In this document: positions 16,501 through 23,839 of the stretch, piece after piece | How the letters are laid out: the number at the start of each line of letters is the position of its first letter | Position numbering within the stretch: position 1 is the stretch's first letter | Assembly (NCBI GenBank): GCA_003602575.1 | Contig: QQRY01000053.1 | Coordinates: forward strand, 1 to 34,137 | DNA: 34,137 nucleotides | Direction: 5' to 3' | DNA from: Candidatus Poseidoniales archaeon | GTDB lineage: Archaea > Thermoplasmatota > Poseidoniia > Poseidoniales > Poseidoniaceae | Notes under the pieces: model-generated | Database searches by the model: none | What the model was told of the DNA's origin: nothing | What the model saw: the letters and a program-made list of their open reading frames with translations, nothing else | Made by a program: the position numbers and the translations under genes

Positions 16501-19468
16501 CCAATTTGAAATCTATAATGCAGCAGATGTATTACAAAATCCAGATTTAGTATATTCTAATCAGTTCTTCAAGATTTCAGGAGACATACTACTGGAGGAT
16601 ACAATGGTCAGTCCAGATCCAAATTCTTACTACTTGGTAGTCGAAGAGAAGAGCGTACAACTAGACGGGGAATTTGCTAATGTTTCATGGAATGAAATCG
16701 CAAATCGCTCTGGAGTAATCGGTGGAGTGATTGATTGGACAATAGACCTAGGAGTCTTTGCTTCAGGTAATGAGACCTACAGGTTTAGGATGAAAGATTA
16801 TTCCAATGGAGATCTTCTATGTCCTGCTTCAAGTTATCAACCAGATCAAGATTGTGCAATTCAATTCAATGTTACTATGGATATTCTAGATCCAAACCTA
16901 CTGGGGATACAACTCTATAAGAGATACTCCGGAGAAGGTAATCCAAATCTAGATGAAAATTGGCGAAATTTGTATGATGAAAGTTGGGCAGCTCCTCGTG
17001 TATCTCAAGACTTTAGAATTATAGCTAGTGATCTACCAACTCCTCCAGCCACTGCTGTAATGCATGTTTGGGTAGAGAATGACCATGATGCGAATTCCAA
17101 TGGCTTAGCTGAAGCATCAGAATATATTCAAATCCAAACAACATCAAATGGCCAAGTCCCTAATGCAACATATTCTGGCTCTTACAACGATTATGCAAAT
17201 TCCGGCTTGAGAGGACAAGTCAGTCTTTGGGTCGAATGTTATGATTTAGCAGGTAACCCAATCGACGGCGGTGGGCCTGGATTAGATAATGATATAATCA
17301 CTTACATCAATATGGATTTGGATTATCCTTCAATCAAGAATTTATTCATTGAAGATTCTGAAGGTGAGAGATTTATCAATAATCTTCCTGTAAATCCACC
17401 TCAAGGAGTTGGAACATGGAATCAAACTATGTTTGCAGGAAACGAGTATCATCTAATTGTAGAAGCAGAAGATCAAAATGGATGGAAAGATGTTGAATAC
17501 ATTATGGTTGATATTGCGCCTGCTGAATCAAGTTATGATTCAGAAATTTGGTATTTCCCAAGAAATGATACTGCATGGACAAATAGCCCATTTATCACCT
17601 TGCAGACTAATCCGGATGGAAGTTCTAAAGCAAAGATTCGAAATCAGAATGGTAATGTTCTAATCGACCCATTTGAATCGGAATTCTATCTCGATCTGCC
17701 GATTGTGTTAGATTGGGGGCTACCATTTAGCCAGTTCAACACTCCATCTTTTGCCATTAAAGATTTAGATAACTCACAAGTTTTCTCCGAATCATCCTTC
17801 AGACAATCATGGAGATACAATGATGGTATCCAACTTGATGTAAGAGGAGATTTAGTTAATGATTTGATGATATCTCCGATATTCTATGACTTAGATGCGC
17901 CTTATTCTAGAGATATTAGGAAAGGGTCTGTCTATCCTGGTGATAGTGTTAGTTTCACCGGTCAATATGTATTTACAGACGGTGTTCTAAGCAATGTATT
18001 TGTTAATCCTGAAGTTGAATTGACTCTTGAAATTACTAGACTTCCTGCAGTTGCAGATTTCGCTAAAGGTTATTCGAAGTTAGATGGTGAAGTTACTACT
18101 CACACTTTTACTGGTGGAGAATTTAACATCACTCTCAATGCACCCGGTTTGATAAATGAATTCGATTATACATTTAGACTAATCAACTTGCCAACTGGGG
18201 CTCAAGATGTCACCGATTCTAAGTGTTCAGGGCTTGCTTTCTATGGTTGTGGAAGTTTCTCGATAGCAGTTGACGGAACCCCACCTAAGGTTGTACAAAA
18301 TTCTTGGAGTGCCGAAAGAGGGGAAATGCTTGATACTGACCCTTCAAGATTCTTAGGTTCCGAAATGCCTACTTCTACCTATCACTGTGTGGATGTTGAA
18401 GTGATCATTGAAGAACAGGGTTCATTGGCTGAAGGCGATGTTATGGTTAAGTGGAAATATTTCAAGGATGTTGAAAACTCACTCACATGGGATCCATACA
18501 AGAATGCATTTGGAAATAATGAACAATCTCATGTTCTAAATCTAACCACTACTGGACAGGGTTCTATTCTAGCATATGCTGACTGTATTGATTTATGGCC
18601 TGATAATGTCGTAACTCCTGAGGTCTCAAGCAGTGATATTGGTAATGATAATGTCAAGCTTGTCATGTGGATTGATGCGGTTGATGGTTCTGGTTCTCAA
18701 GTACTGTTTGGTGGCCAACCAACCCAAGAGAGTGGCGCTTTAGGTATTTTATCAAGCGATGTTAAGCATGCTTCTAGTTATGACTTTATCTTCGAAAAGG
18801 CTCAGTTCCAAGTTAGAAACGTTCGTTTGGTTCCTTCATCTCCTGAAGTAGGAGATAGTGTTACTGTTGAAATCGAAGTCCTAAACATTGGTTCACTGGC
18901 TGGACCTGCTAACCTGTCAATACGCTCCGTAACCAATAACGGTAATCCGATTTTGGAAGGAACGGTTGTTAGCGAAGATATAGGTATTGATCAAAGTATG
19001 TGGGTATCCATTAAACTCGAAGAGTTTAGAGATGCGACAACAGGAATGTACTATATTGTCGATGATAATACCTGTATAAGCGATTGTAGTCCACTTTACA
19101 ACGGCAAAAATAGTGGTGATACATTTAATGTCAAGGTCGGAGATGATTCAAGTTCTGGAGGCTCAACTCTGTTGATTGTGATAATTCTTGTAGGTTTAAT
19201 TGGCGTACTTGCTGTTGTTGTAGTCGTTCTTTCTCGTAGACAAGGTGCAGGGGGAGATTTCTTCGAAGATGATGAATTCGAGTTTGAAGAAGAGAAATCA
19301 TACGCAGAAGTACCCTATCGTACAGCTCCTGTACAAAGTGCTGATGTAACTCCGCAAATGGCAGAAGCAATGGCTAGATTTCCTCAATGGAGTCAAGAAG
19401 ATATACAAGGTTACTTCGACCAAGGTTGGGACATCGAATCGTTACAGGAATGGATAGACGGGCAATGA
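13556..19468 (+). CDS. Giant secreted surface protein with C-terminal membrane anchor
   Basis: About 1970 residues. A signal peptide (ERIKTSIFLTLLMILMPFAAATS) is followed by a very long extracellular part rich in Asn, Ser, Asp and beta strands. A MAM/jelly-roll-like module ends at WYVDDFQIGE (near 14660-14690). Two Ca-binding-like loops appear: DQDGSGFITVSD at 15848-15883 and DHDANSNGLAEASE near 17080. A CARDB-like domain (VRNVRLVPSSPEVGDSVTVEI) sits at 18810-19070. A membrane segment at about 19160-19235 precedes a short acidic cytoplasmic tail ending in a Trp-rich motif. The frame is open from 13511, but AGGTGA at 13546-13551 and the signal peptide point to the ATG at 13556. Likely cell-surface adhesion or structure; no enzyme motif seen. 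The next gene overlaps by four bases. Confidence 0.8.
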   Translation: MLAGNERIKTSIFLTLLMILMPFAAATSINTFSDGSSEVVIQFKDGVNTVNTSEGGFSVPSDETITSASLDVSTHPFIMAGNTRVGVESGLPIWDPVLNNQATTYDNISNFTYQDDNGNPVPLSFSSESFITDFESNTSGFSNTSALGLGQDHDETGDPLTWQYGRKAGRNAVAGPDACASGDMCWGTTFEDDDYTDDSTDANENTNSPFYFEMTSPSIFLDPNLNDTYLRFSSWHSLRKNLMPNGDYTFSDCAYLKIASSTTNNFGAGTFYSHLQFTLPYSTGISASNGLFLRQDTAPAANLISSDCLGVPSNNYGLAGTSISSSNQDGWAQLAANLAPHLGKYVKIKFVLESTDTEQPIAWGDKSGWYVDDFQIGESYASEGEMTVTNVQAPVDFDDKQPNGFGLLFIDSFEPGDSSITIDIKDTMTSQYISVDGDQLRDLEGPVIELWGIDIDSHPMISIVFKFSSDSLGVSTPSLHGYNIGTRVGDTFVNLENNRELNLVDGKWSFNNQTNESNVLKIDSYDLIDYFSTPIYGVTFSSIERCNSYNATLSSNGLENSTNLSNNTYLEFENPIFDFEFTLVLNQSCNIEDIWLDLFFGHHTSNAYIDVADDGVIDWGFIEPAQGDFGRQNQLWAGELNGVSQGAVEEKLELDVIAGNVTGAFFLLPKYSHVDSFDFLLSDSTINSINISYDYTLDLVLTSNLSINCGRVDDSSDIYFSELDFTSNCIDLMNVVLSTSFAPVFKTDQFGVDWMRIGVKISQPDQDGSGFITVSDMDAIYTFTHTLNESNGFDSMLREFVASESQSSQSSEVFIPIVTTSSRGGSIKFDNLSITTASGYDSSLTWLSDKEGLYPSGELYEIKTTHEVQASTGSTFSSAQLRFSSITGDVTFVYDPNTGFSELNDVGNLLTLSQTSSTAVPFGTSGGKEITWRFIVNGEWDDTSEVSIFSETVAADGVVGMLGGIIINPATGNAVENDAGINQFEIYNAADVLQNPDLVYSNQFFKISGDILLEDTMVSPDPNSYYLVVEEKSVQLDGEFANVSWNEIANRSGVIGGVIDWTIDLGVFASGNETYRFRMKDYSNGDLLCPASSYQPDQDCAIQFNVTMDILDPNLLGIQLYKRYSGEGNPNLDENWRNLYDESWAAPRVSQDFRIIASDLPTPPATAVMHVWVENDHDANSNGLAEASEYIQIQTTSNGQVPNATYSGSYNDYANSGLRGQVSLWVECYDLAGNPIDGGGPGLDNDIITYINMDLDYPSIKNLFIEDSEGERFINNLPVNPPQGVGTWNQTMFAGNEYHLIVEAEDQNGWKDVEYIMVDIAPAESSYDSEIWYFPRNDTAWTNSPFITLQTNPDGSSKAKIRNQNGNVLIDPFESEFYLDLPIVLDWGLPFSQFNTPSFAIKDLDNSQVFSESSFRQSWRYNDGIQLDVRGDLVNDLMISPIFYDLDAPYSRDIRKGSVYPGDSVSFTGQYVFTDGVLSNVFVNPEVELTLEITRLPAVADFAKGYSKLDGEVTTHTFTGGEFNITLNAPGLINEFDYTFRLINLPTGAQDVTDSKCSGLAFYGCGSFSIAVDGTPPKVVQNSWSAERGEMLDTDPSRFLGSEMPTSTYHCVDVEVIIEEQGSLAEGDVMVKWKYFKDVENSLTWDPYKNAFGNNEQSHVLNLTTTGQGSILAYADCIDLWPDNVVTPEVSSSDIGNDNVKLVMWIDAVDGSGSQVLFGGQPTQESGALGILSSDVKHASSYDFIFEKAQFQVRNVRLVPSSPEVGDSVTVEIEVLNIGSLAGPANLSIRSVTNNGNPILEGTVVSEDIGIDQSMWVSIKLEEFRDATTGMYYIVDDNTCISDCSPLYNGKNSGDTFNVKVGDDSSSGGSTLLIVIILVGLIGVLAVVVVVLSRRQGAGGDFFEDDEFEFEEEKSYAEVPYRTAPVQSADVTPQMAEAMARFPQWSQEDIQGYFDQGWDIESLQEWIDGQ

Positions 19469-20286
19469 GTGTGAGTAGTGTGTCTTCTAGACTTGCTTGG
19501 AAAGATATTTCTTGGCAAGACCCCGATGGAGGAAAAATCATTCTTCACGGAGTCCTACCTACTATTGTATATCCTCGAAAACTAAGGCCGGACTATGAAT
19601 GGCATGGACTAGGTTTGCTTGAATCAGAAGATATCGTAGAGTTATGGGTTCAAGAAGAGAAAGATGAAGCAGAATCACAGGGTGTTAATCGTTCTCATGC
19701 TTTGATTTCTGGAGGGACAATGGCGCTTTATTTAGATGAATTAATCGAATTGGAAGATATTCCCTCGGGCAGATTTCCTGACCCAGAACCAAGAAGAGTT
19801 CATCGTCTTGCTGAGAGGCATAATAGGCCGGTTTACTTTATCGAACCATCATTTGATGATGAAGAATGGGAAGAACATATGCTCAAGGAGGCTAAGGAAG
19901 TTTCCCGTTGGAGGAAATTACTAGGATTAATCTCTCTGGGGGGAAAGTGGCGAAAGAGAGTTAAGAAGAATATTTTTGAAGCTAAAAAACCTCCGAAAGG
20001 AATCAGTGCAAATTTTGCTTCAGCATCGGTTTTAGCAGCCACTTGGTGGGACTTAAGCGAATGGCTGATTGGTGAAACCGTCTCCAAGTCAAGAAATGAC
20101 CGATTCGCAGCCAGGCTTAGAGGCGCATTAGCAGATTTAAGAAAGACCTACAATGATGATGCTTGCCTCCTGGTTCCTCTTGCTACTCCATGGCGTCATC
20201 AAATCATCAGTTCACTGGATTTATTACCCGAAGTAGAGGAGATTACTTCAAATGAAACAGATTCGGATACATCGGAGGAGGAGTAA
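19465..20286 (+). CDS. Conserved-looking cytosolic protein of unknown function
   Basis: Not recognised. The 273-residue product has no signal peptide or clear membrane segment. It contains a segment HALISGGTMALYLDELI, then RVHRLAERHNRPVYFIEPSF, a basic amphipathic stretch (SLGGKWRKRVKKNI), and RNDRFAARLRGALADLRK followed by ACLLVPLATPWRHQI. The last two recall, faintly, the end of TraB/PrgY-type domains (Arg-rich helix, then hydrophobic strand and His), but I would not assign it. The ATG overlaps the TGA of the surface-protein gene (ATGA), which suggests translational coupling, and the TBP-like gene starts two bases after its stop. An in-frame earlier ATG at 19387 would lie far inside the upstream gene and is unlikely. 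Confidence 0.6.
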   Translation: MSVSSVSSRLAWKDISWQDPDGGKIILHGVLPTIVYPRKLRPDYEWHGLGLLESEDIVELWVQEEKDEAESQGVNRSHALISGGTMALYLDELIELEDIPSGRFPDPEPRRVHRLAERHNRPVYFIEPSFDDEEWEEHMLKEAKEVSRWRKLLGLISLGGKWRKRVKKNIFEAKKPPKGISANFASASVLAATWWDLSEWLIGETVSKSRNDRFAARLRGALADLRKTYNDDACLLVPLATPWRHQIISSLDLLPEVEEITSNETDSDTSEEE

Positions 20287-20287
20287 T

Positions 20288-20824
20288 ATGGTAGCCGGTG
20301 GAGTCGACGTTCGCGTTGAAAATCAGATAGTTCGCTTTGTCTCTAGTCAGCCGATTGACCAAGAATCAGTCGTAGCTCAAATAGGTGGTCAAAGAAGTGG
20401 AGGTGTGGTCATTAAAGCCCTAGATAAGCCTAGGGCGACATTAGTTATCGACGGCGAAGGTAGAATTGTGGTTCATGGAACGCATAGAGTTGATGCCGCT
20501 AGAGCAGCCGCCAAAGAACTTCTTCTAAGACTGGGATTAGATGACTCGGGCCTACAAACCGAGTTAGGTCCAGTGATCGCTTCATTTAATTTTGATAGAG
20601 AGGTTGATGTTGAGTCATTAAATTTTGAAACTTCTGCTGGGCTATCTGAATATAATCAAAGGTTAGGATGTGCGGTAATCAACGATTCAAGACATAATTT
20701 GAAACTTTATGTATGGCCTAATGGAAAGTGTGTAACTACCGATGCAAGACATCCAAACATGGTGGCTATGTCCGCAATCTATTGGAAAAATCAATTTGAA
20801 GAAAATAATCACTTTGTAGCCTAA
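20288..20824 (+). CDS. Divergent TATA-binding-protein-like protein
   Basis: A 178-residue protein with two TBP-like repeats. Repeat 1 reads VRVENQIVRFVSS ... PRATLVIDGEGRIVVHGTHR ... AAAKELLLRLG; repeat 2 reads VIASFNFDREVDVESL ... EYNQRLGCAVI ... KLYVWPNGKCVTTDARH. Strand and helix spacing match archaeal TBP, but the DNA-kinking phenylalanines are changed: the FPG of repeat 1 is missing, FPG in repeat 2 is RLG, and the FSSGK turns are DGEGR and WPNGK. It may be a TBP paralogue that no longer kinks a TATA box. The GGAGGAG site at 20274-20280 precedes the ATG at 20288. It lies in a tight run after the surface protein and the unknown gene. Confidence is moderate because it rests on alignment by eye. 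Confidence 0.6.
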   Translation: MVAGGVDVRVENQIVRFVSSQPIDQESVVAQIGGQRSGGVVIKALDKPRATLVIDGEGRIVVHGTHRVDAARAAAKELLLRLGLDDSGLQTELGPVIASFNFDREVDVESLNFETSAGLSEYNQRLGCAVINDSRHNLKLYVWPNGKCVTTDARHPNMVAMSAIYWKNQFEENNHFVA

Positions 20825-20841
20825 ATTAAGCCTGTGGTAAA

Positions 20842-21729
20842 ATGCAAGAAAAACAGATTGTTTGGGATGGCCCGATAATCGATAATCACTTTCATCTAAA
20901 TCGTGATGGAAGATTTCTAGACGCTGCTAAAGATTTCAAGAATGTAGGCGGGACTGGATTAGTACTTGTTCACTGCCCCGATTTTTCTAATCCGCCTACT
21001 ACTAAGAAGGGCCATTCAGAAACCTACATTGATACAATAAAGATGGCTGAAATGGTCAAAAAAGAGCATGGTTTGGAAGTTAGGGTAGTCTTAGGGCCAC
21101 ACCCAGCTGCATTTGCACATCAATTCATCAACTGGATGGAAGAAGATCCTGAAAATGGTTCACAGAGGGCGATTCAAAATTATCGAGATAGTATTGATGC
21201 TGCCTTAGAATTTGTCAATGAAGGTCTTGCACATGCAATTGGTGAAGTAGGGCGTCCTCACTGGCCAGTAAGCGATGATGTTTGGCAATTATCCAATGAA
21301 CTTCTAGAAGAGACAATGCATCTTGCTGCACAAGAGGATATAGTCTTACAACTTCATGTCGAAGGAGAATTGGAATCGACGTACTCTGATTTGTCCAGAA
21401 TGGCAAATAAGGCTGGATTAGATGCTAATAAATTAGTTCGTCATTATTCACCTCCCAATATAGATTCTAAGATTACCAAAGGATTGACTCCTAGCGTATT
21501 AATTGGAAAGGGTGCATTAGAAGAATTACTCGATACGGCAAAGAGTTGTTCGCATGGATTTTTATTAGAAACCGATTACATGGATGACCCAAGAAGGCCA
21601 GGTGCTGTTTTGGGTCCAAAGACGGTCCCTAAGCGTACTAATCAATTACTCAATATGGGCATTGATGAAGAATTACTTTGGAAAGCTCACAAGGATTTGC
21701 CTGAGAAACTCTATGGTCCAGCAAATTAG
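20842..21729 (+). CDS. TatD-superfamily metal-dependent hydrolase (COG1099-like)
   Basis: A TIM-barrel metal hydrolase of the amidohydrolase/TatD group. It carries DNHFHL with His16 and His18, VRVVLGPHPAAFAH, a bridging GEVGRPHW motif, LQLHVEGE and HYSPPN with further His ligands, and LLETDYMDDPRRPG where the catalytic Asp is expected. These correspond to the archaeal uncharacterised COG1099 family rather than to bacterial TatD DNases. Substrate is unknown; DNA or a small-molecule ester are possible. The ATG at 20842 is 17 bases after the TBP-like gene with a weak GTGGT upstream, so it is likely the last gene of that run. Confidence 0.75.
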   Translation: MQEKQIVWDGPIIDNHFHLNRDGRFLDAAKDFKNVGGTGLVLVHCPDFSNPPTTKKGHSETYIDTIKMAEMVKKEHGLEVRVVLGPHPAAFAHQFINWMEEDPENGSQRAIQNYRDSIDAALEFVNEGLAHAIGEVGRPHWPVSDDVWQLSNELLEETMHLAAQEDIVLQLHVEGELESTYSDLSRMANKAGLDANKLVRHYSPPNIDSKITKGLTPSVLIGKGALEELLDTAKSCSHGFLLETDYMDDPRRPGAVLGPKTVPKRTNQLLNMGIDEELLWKAHKDLPEKLYGPAN

Positions 21730-21803
21730 CCAATTAAGTACATTTTTGGCCCAATCCTCCATCACATTCATGAATACCCGATTATACCCGTGGCTGGTGC
21801 AAG

Positions 21804-22907
21804 ATGTTGAAGCGTAGTTTTCCGTTCCTGATTCTAGTGCTATTTTTCCTGCCACTAGTGCCTATAAGTTCTGGTCAAGGCAATCCAACTCCAGGCGTCA
21901 ATATCGATTGTGAAAGTGATCCTGAATTGAATGTTCATCCATTATACTCAGAGCCAGTTGAGTTAGTCTGTACTATTGAGAATACTTCACAATTTGATGA
22001 GACGATAGAAATCAGTAATGAGTTTGAAGGCGGCACGTCAGTGCAAATACAAGGTGCTTCAGATGAGTATACTGTTGCAGGTGGAGAGACTGAAGAATTC
22101 ATAGTGACTTTTACTGGTGACGTTCGAATTCCTTCGACAGAAAGTTTTGATTTTGAAATTATTGCAACAGTTACTCAATGGCTGATTCCTGGTGAACTTC
22201 CAGAAATGGTTCAAAGTAATAGTTCAGTAGTCGGTAAGGTGGAAATAGGGACTTATGGTATTGTTGAGTTGTTAATTTCAGATAAGAGTACCCGTGCTAT
22301 GGAGCCAAGTGATGAGGTGACAATCAACCTACAATTCACCAATAAGGGAAATGATGAAGACAAAATTGAAGTCAGGATAAAGAATCAAGCAGAACTAATA
22401 GCCCAGGGCTTTTCATTCCCAATGTCTTCTTTCGTAGCAGAGGATTTAGCAATAGATGCGACTTCTCCAGTTAGAGAGATTGTAATTAGGGCTCCATCTG
22501 ATGTTTCTGAAAAGATTTCCACAAATATTCAATTTGAAGCATCGAGTACCAATGACCCAGATGCTCCAGTAAGTGCAATTTCAATCCCAGTATCGGTAGA
22601 GTCGAGCAGTAGCTCGGGGACTCTAACTGGATTGAGTGAAGATAGCCAAGACGATATTATTCTCTATGGAGCGATTGGAGGGGGAGTAATTCTATTCTTC
22701 ATGCTTGTGGGAATTATCACTCGTTCAATCAAAAAGAAGTCCAAAGATGAAAGTGATGGAATCGAACAAGCTATTGAACTCAATGACGAAGATGAGGGTG
22801 AATCACTTGGCGATGACCTTGATGATTTGTTCGATGATTTAGATGAATTTGATGATTTACCAGTTTCAGAAGATGAATTTGATGATTTACTTGATGATTT
22901 TGATTGA
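21804..22907 (+). CDS. Anchored extracellular protein with CARDB-like domains and acidic tail
   Basis: A 367-residue surface protein. A signal peptide (FPFLILVLFFLPLVPISSG) leads into two immunoglobulin-like, CARDB/NEW3-type beta domains (VELVCTIENTSQFDETIEI; DEVTINLQFTNKGNDEDKIEV). A membrane segment, IILYGAIGGGVILFFMLVGI, lies near residue 285. The cytoplasmic C-terminus is extremely acidic, made of repeated DDL, DEF and DDF units. The layout is the same as in the giant protein at 13.5 kb. A GGTG sits before the ATG. No enzymatic motif; a scaffold or cell-envelope role is inferred. Confidence 0.75.
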   Translation: MLKRSFPFLILVLFFLPLVPISSGQGNPTPGVNIDCESDPELNVHPLYSEPVELVCTIENTSQFDETIEISNEFEGGTSVQIQGASDEYTVAGGETEEFIVTFTGDVRIPSTESFDFEIIATVTQWLIPGELPEMVQSNSSVVGKVEIGTYGIVELLISDKSTRAMEPSDEVTINLQFTNKGNDEDKIEVRIKNQAELIAQGFSFPMSSFVAEDLAIDATSPVREIVIRAPSDVSEKISTNIQFEASSTNDPDAPVSAISIPVSVESSSSSGTLTGLSEDSQDDIILYGAIGGGVILFFMLVGIITRSIKKKSKDESDGIEQAIELNDEDEGESLGDDLDDLFDDLDEFDDLPVSEDEFDDLLDDFD

Positions 22908-22962
22908 ATATCAAACACAGTAAGCGCTTTTGCCTATTTGTAAAGGGTCTACAATTTGCCCT

Positions 22963-22979
22963 CTTAAGTTGTATTTACA
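22963..22979 (+). promoter_or_regulatory. Putative promoter of the acyl-synthase operon
   Basis: An AT-rich CTTAAGTTGTATTTACA block lies in the 128-base gap 22908-23035. Transcription from it would begin near 22997 and give a leader of about 40 bases. No other promoter-like gap occurs before the end of the PPTase gene, so the three genes likely share this start. Inspection only. Confidence 0.35.
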
Positions 22980-23035
22980 TGGTAACAGTCAAAGAGCGAG
23001 TGTGTTCTGCTACACCTAATTAAGGCGGACGCGTT

Positions 23036-23827
23036 ATGTTGGAACTCAATGGAAAGACGGCTTTTGTGTTCGGAGTTGCAAGCGAAGATTCGATTGCATG
23101 GGCCATATGTCAGAAGTTGGCAAGTGCGGGAGTAACGCTGTATTTGGGGTATCAAAAGAGGTTCATGAGTAGAATCTTCCAATTAAAGGATAAATTACCC
23201 CAAATCGCTGGCTTTTTCCCATTGGACGTGGCATCCGATGAGACTACCAAAGAATTCTTCGATGCCTTTAGCGCTGAGAATCCAGGTAAAAAGGCTGATA
23301 TTTTGATCCATGCAATTGGTTTTGCTCCTCGAAGTTGTTTTGATCGACCGATTCTATTTGTTGAAGACCAAGACATCAATACAGCCATGACAATTTCTGC
23401 TAATTCATTACAACGTTGCTTGAAGTTTGCTCTGCCATATCTTAATCCTAATTCCTCAACTATCACTCTGACTTATGCTGCCTCAAATCGCTATGTGCCA
23501 TCTTATGGCATTATGTCAATGGCAAAAGCGGCTCTTGAATGCTGGACAAGAGAGTTGGCATGTCACTTAGGCCCCGAAGGACATAGAGTGAACGCTATAT
23601 CATCAGGTCCAATTAGAACAATTGCAGCATCAGGGATACCTGGGTTTGATAACATACTGAACCATGTCCAAAACAATTCCCCTTTACGTAGAAATGTCAA
23701 CCAAGATGATGTAGCGGGAGCCACTTTATGGCTTGCTAGCCCACTAGCGAGTGGAGTTACAGGACAATGCATCTATGTCGATGCAGGATACTCGATTACA
23801 ATGGTCCCCGAGTCAATTATGCAATAA
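23036..23827 (+). CDS. fabI: Enoyl-[acyl-carrier-protein] reductase, FabI type
   Basis: A short-chain dehydrogenase that reduces the enoyl double bond in the last step of each fatty-acid elongation cycle. It is FabI rather than a general SDR: the N-terminal loop is FGVASEDSIAWAICQKL, the catalytic pair is Tyr157 and Lys164 (YxxxxxxK, same spacing as E. coli Tyr156/Lys163), and GPIRTIAASGIPGF is the FabI substrate-loop signature. The length of 263 residues is normal. It ends 12 bases before the giant synthase, which has no enoyl reductase domain of its own, so it most probably acts in trans on chains held by that protein. FabI is a bacterial enzyme and is unexpected in archaea. The ATG at 23036 has only a weak AGGCGGA upstream. 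Confidence 0.9.
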   Translation: MLELNGKTAFVFGVASEDSIAWAICQKLASAGVTLYLGYQKRFMSRIFQLKDKLPQIAGFFPLDVASDETTKEFFDAFSAENPGKKADILIHAIGFAPRSCFDRPILFVEDQDINTAMTISANSLQRCLKFALPYLNPNSSTITLTYAASNRYVPSYGIMSMAKAALECWTRELACHLGPEGHRVNAISSGPIRTIAASGIPGFDNILNHVQNNSPLRRNVNQDDVAGATLWLASPLASGVTGQCIYVDAGYSITMVPESIMQ

Positions 23828-23828
23828 T

Positions 23829-23834
23829 GAGGTG
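23829..23834 (+). promoter_or_regulatory. Shine-Dalgarno site of the type I synthase
   Basis: GAGGTG in the 12-base gap between fabI and the synthase, five bases before the ATG at 23840. It supports that start and co-transcription of the two genes. Confidence 0.65.
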
Positions 23835-23839
23835 TTCAC

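Noticed and set aside
23001-23015. Inverted repeat GTGT-N6-ACAC before fabI as an operator
   Set aside because: Only four base pairs with no extension; too weak to claim.
23036-23827. Generic ketoreductase (FabG-like) assignment for the SDR before the synthase
   Set aside because: The six-residue Tyr-Lys spacing and the SGPIRTIAASGI loop are FabI signatures; FabG uses YxxxK.
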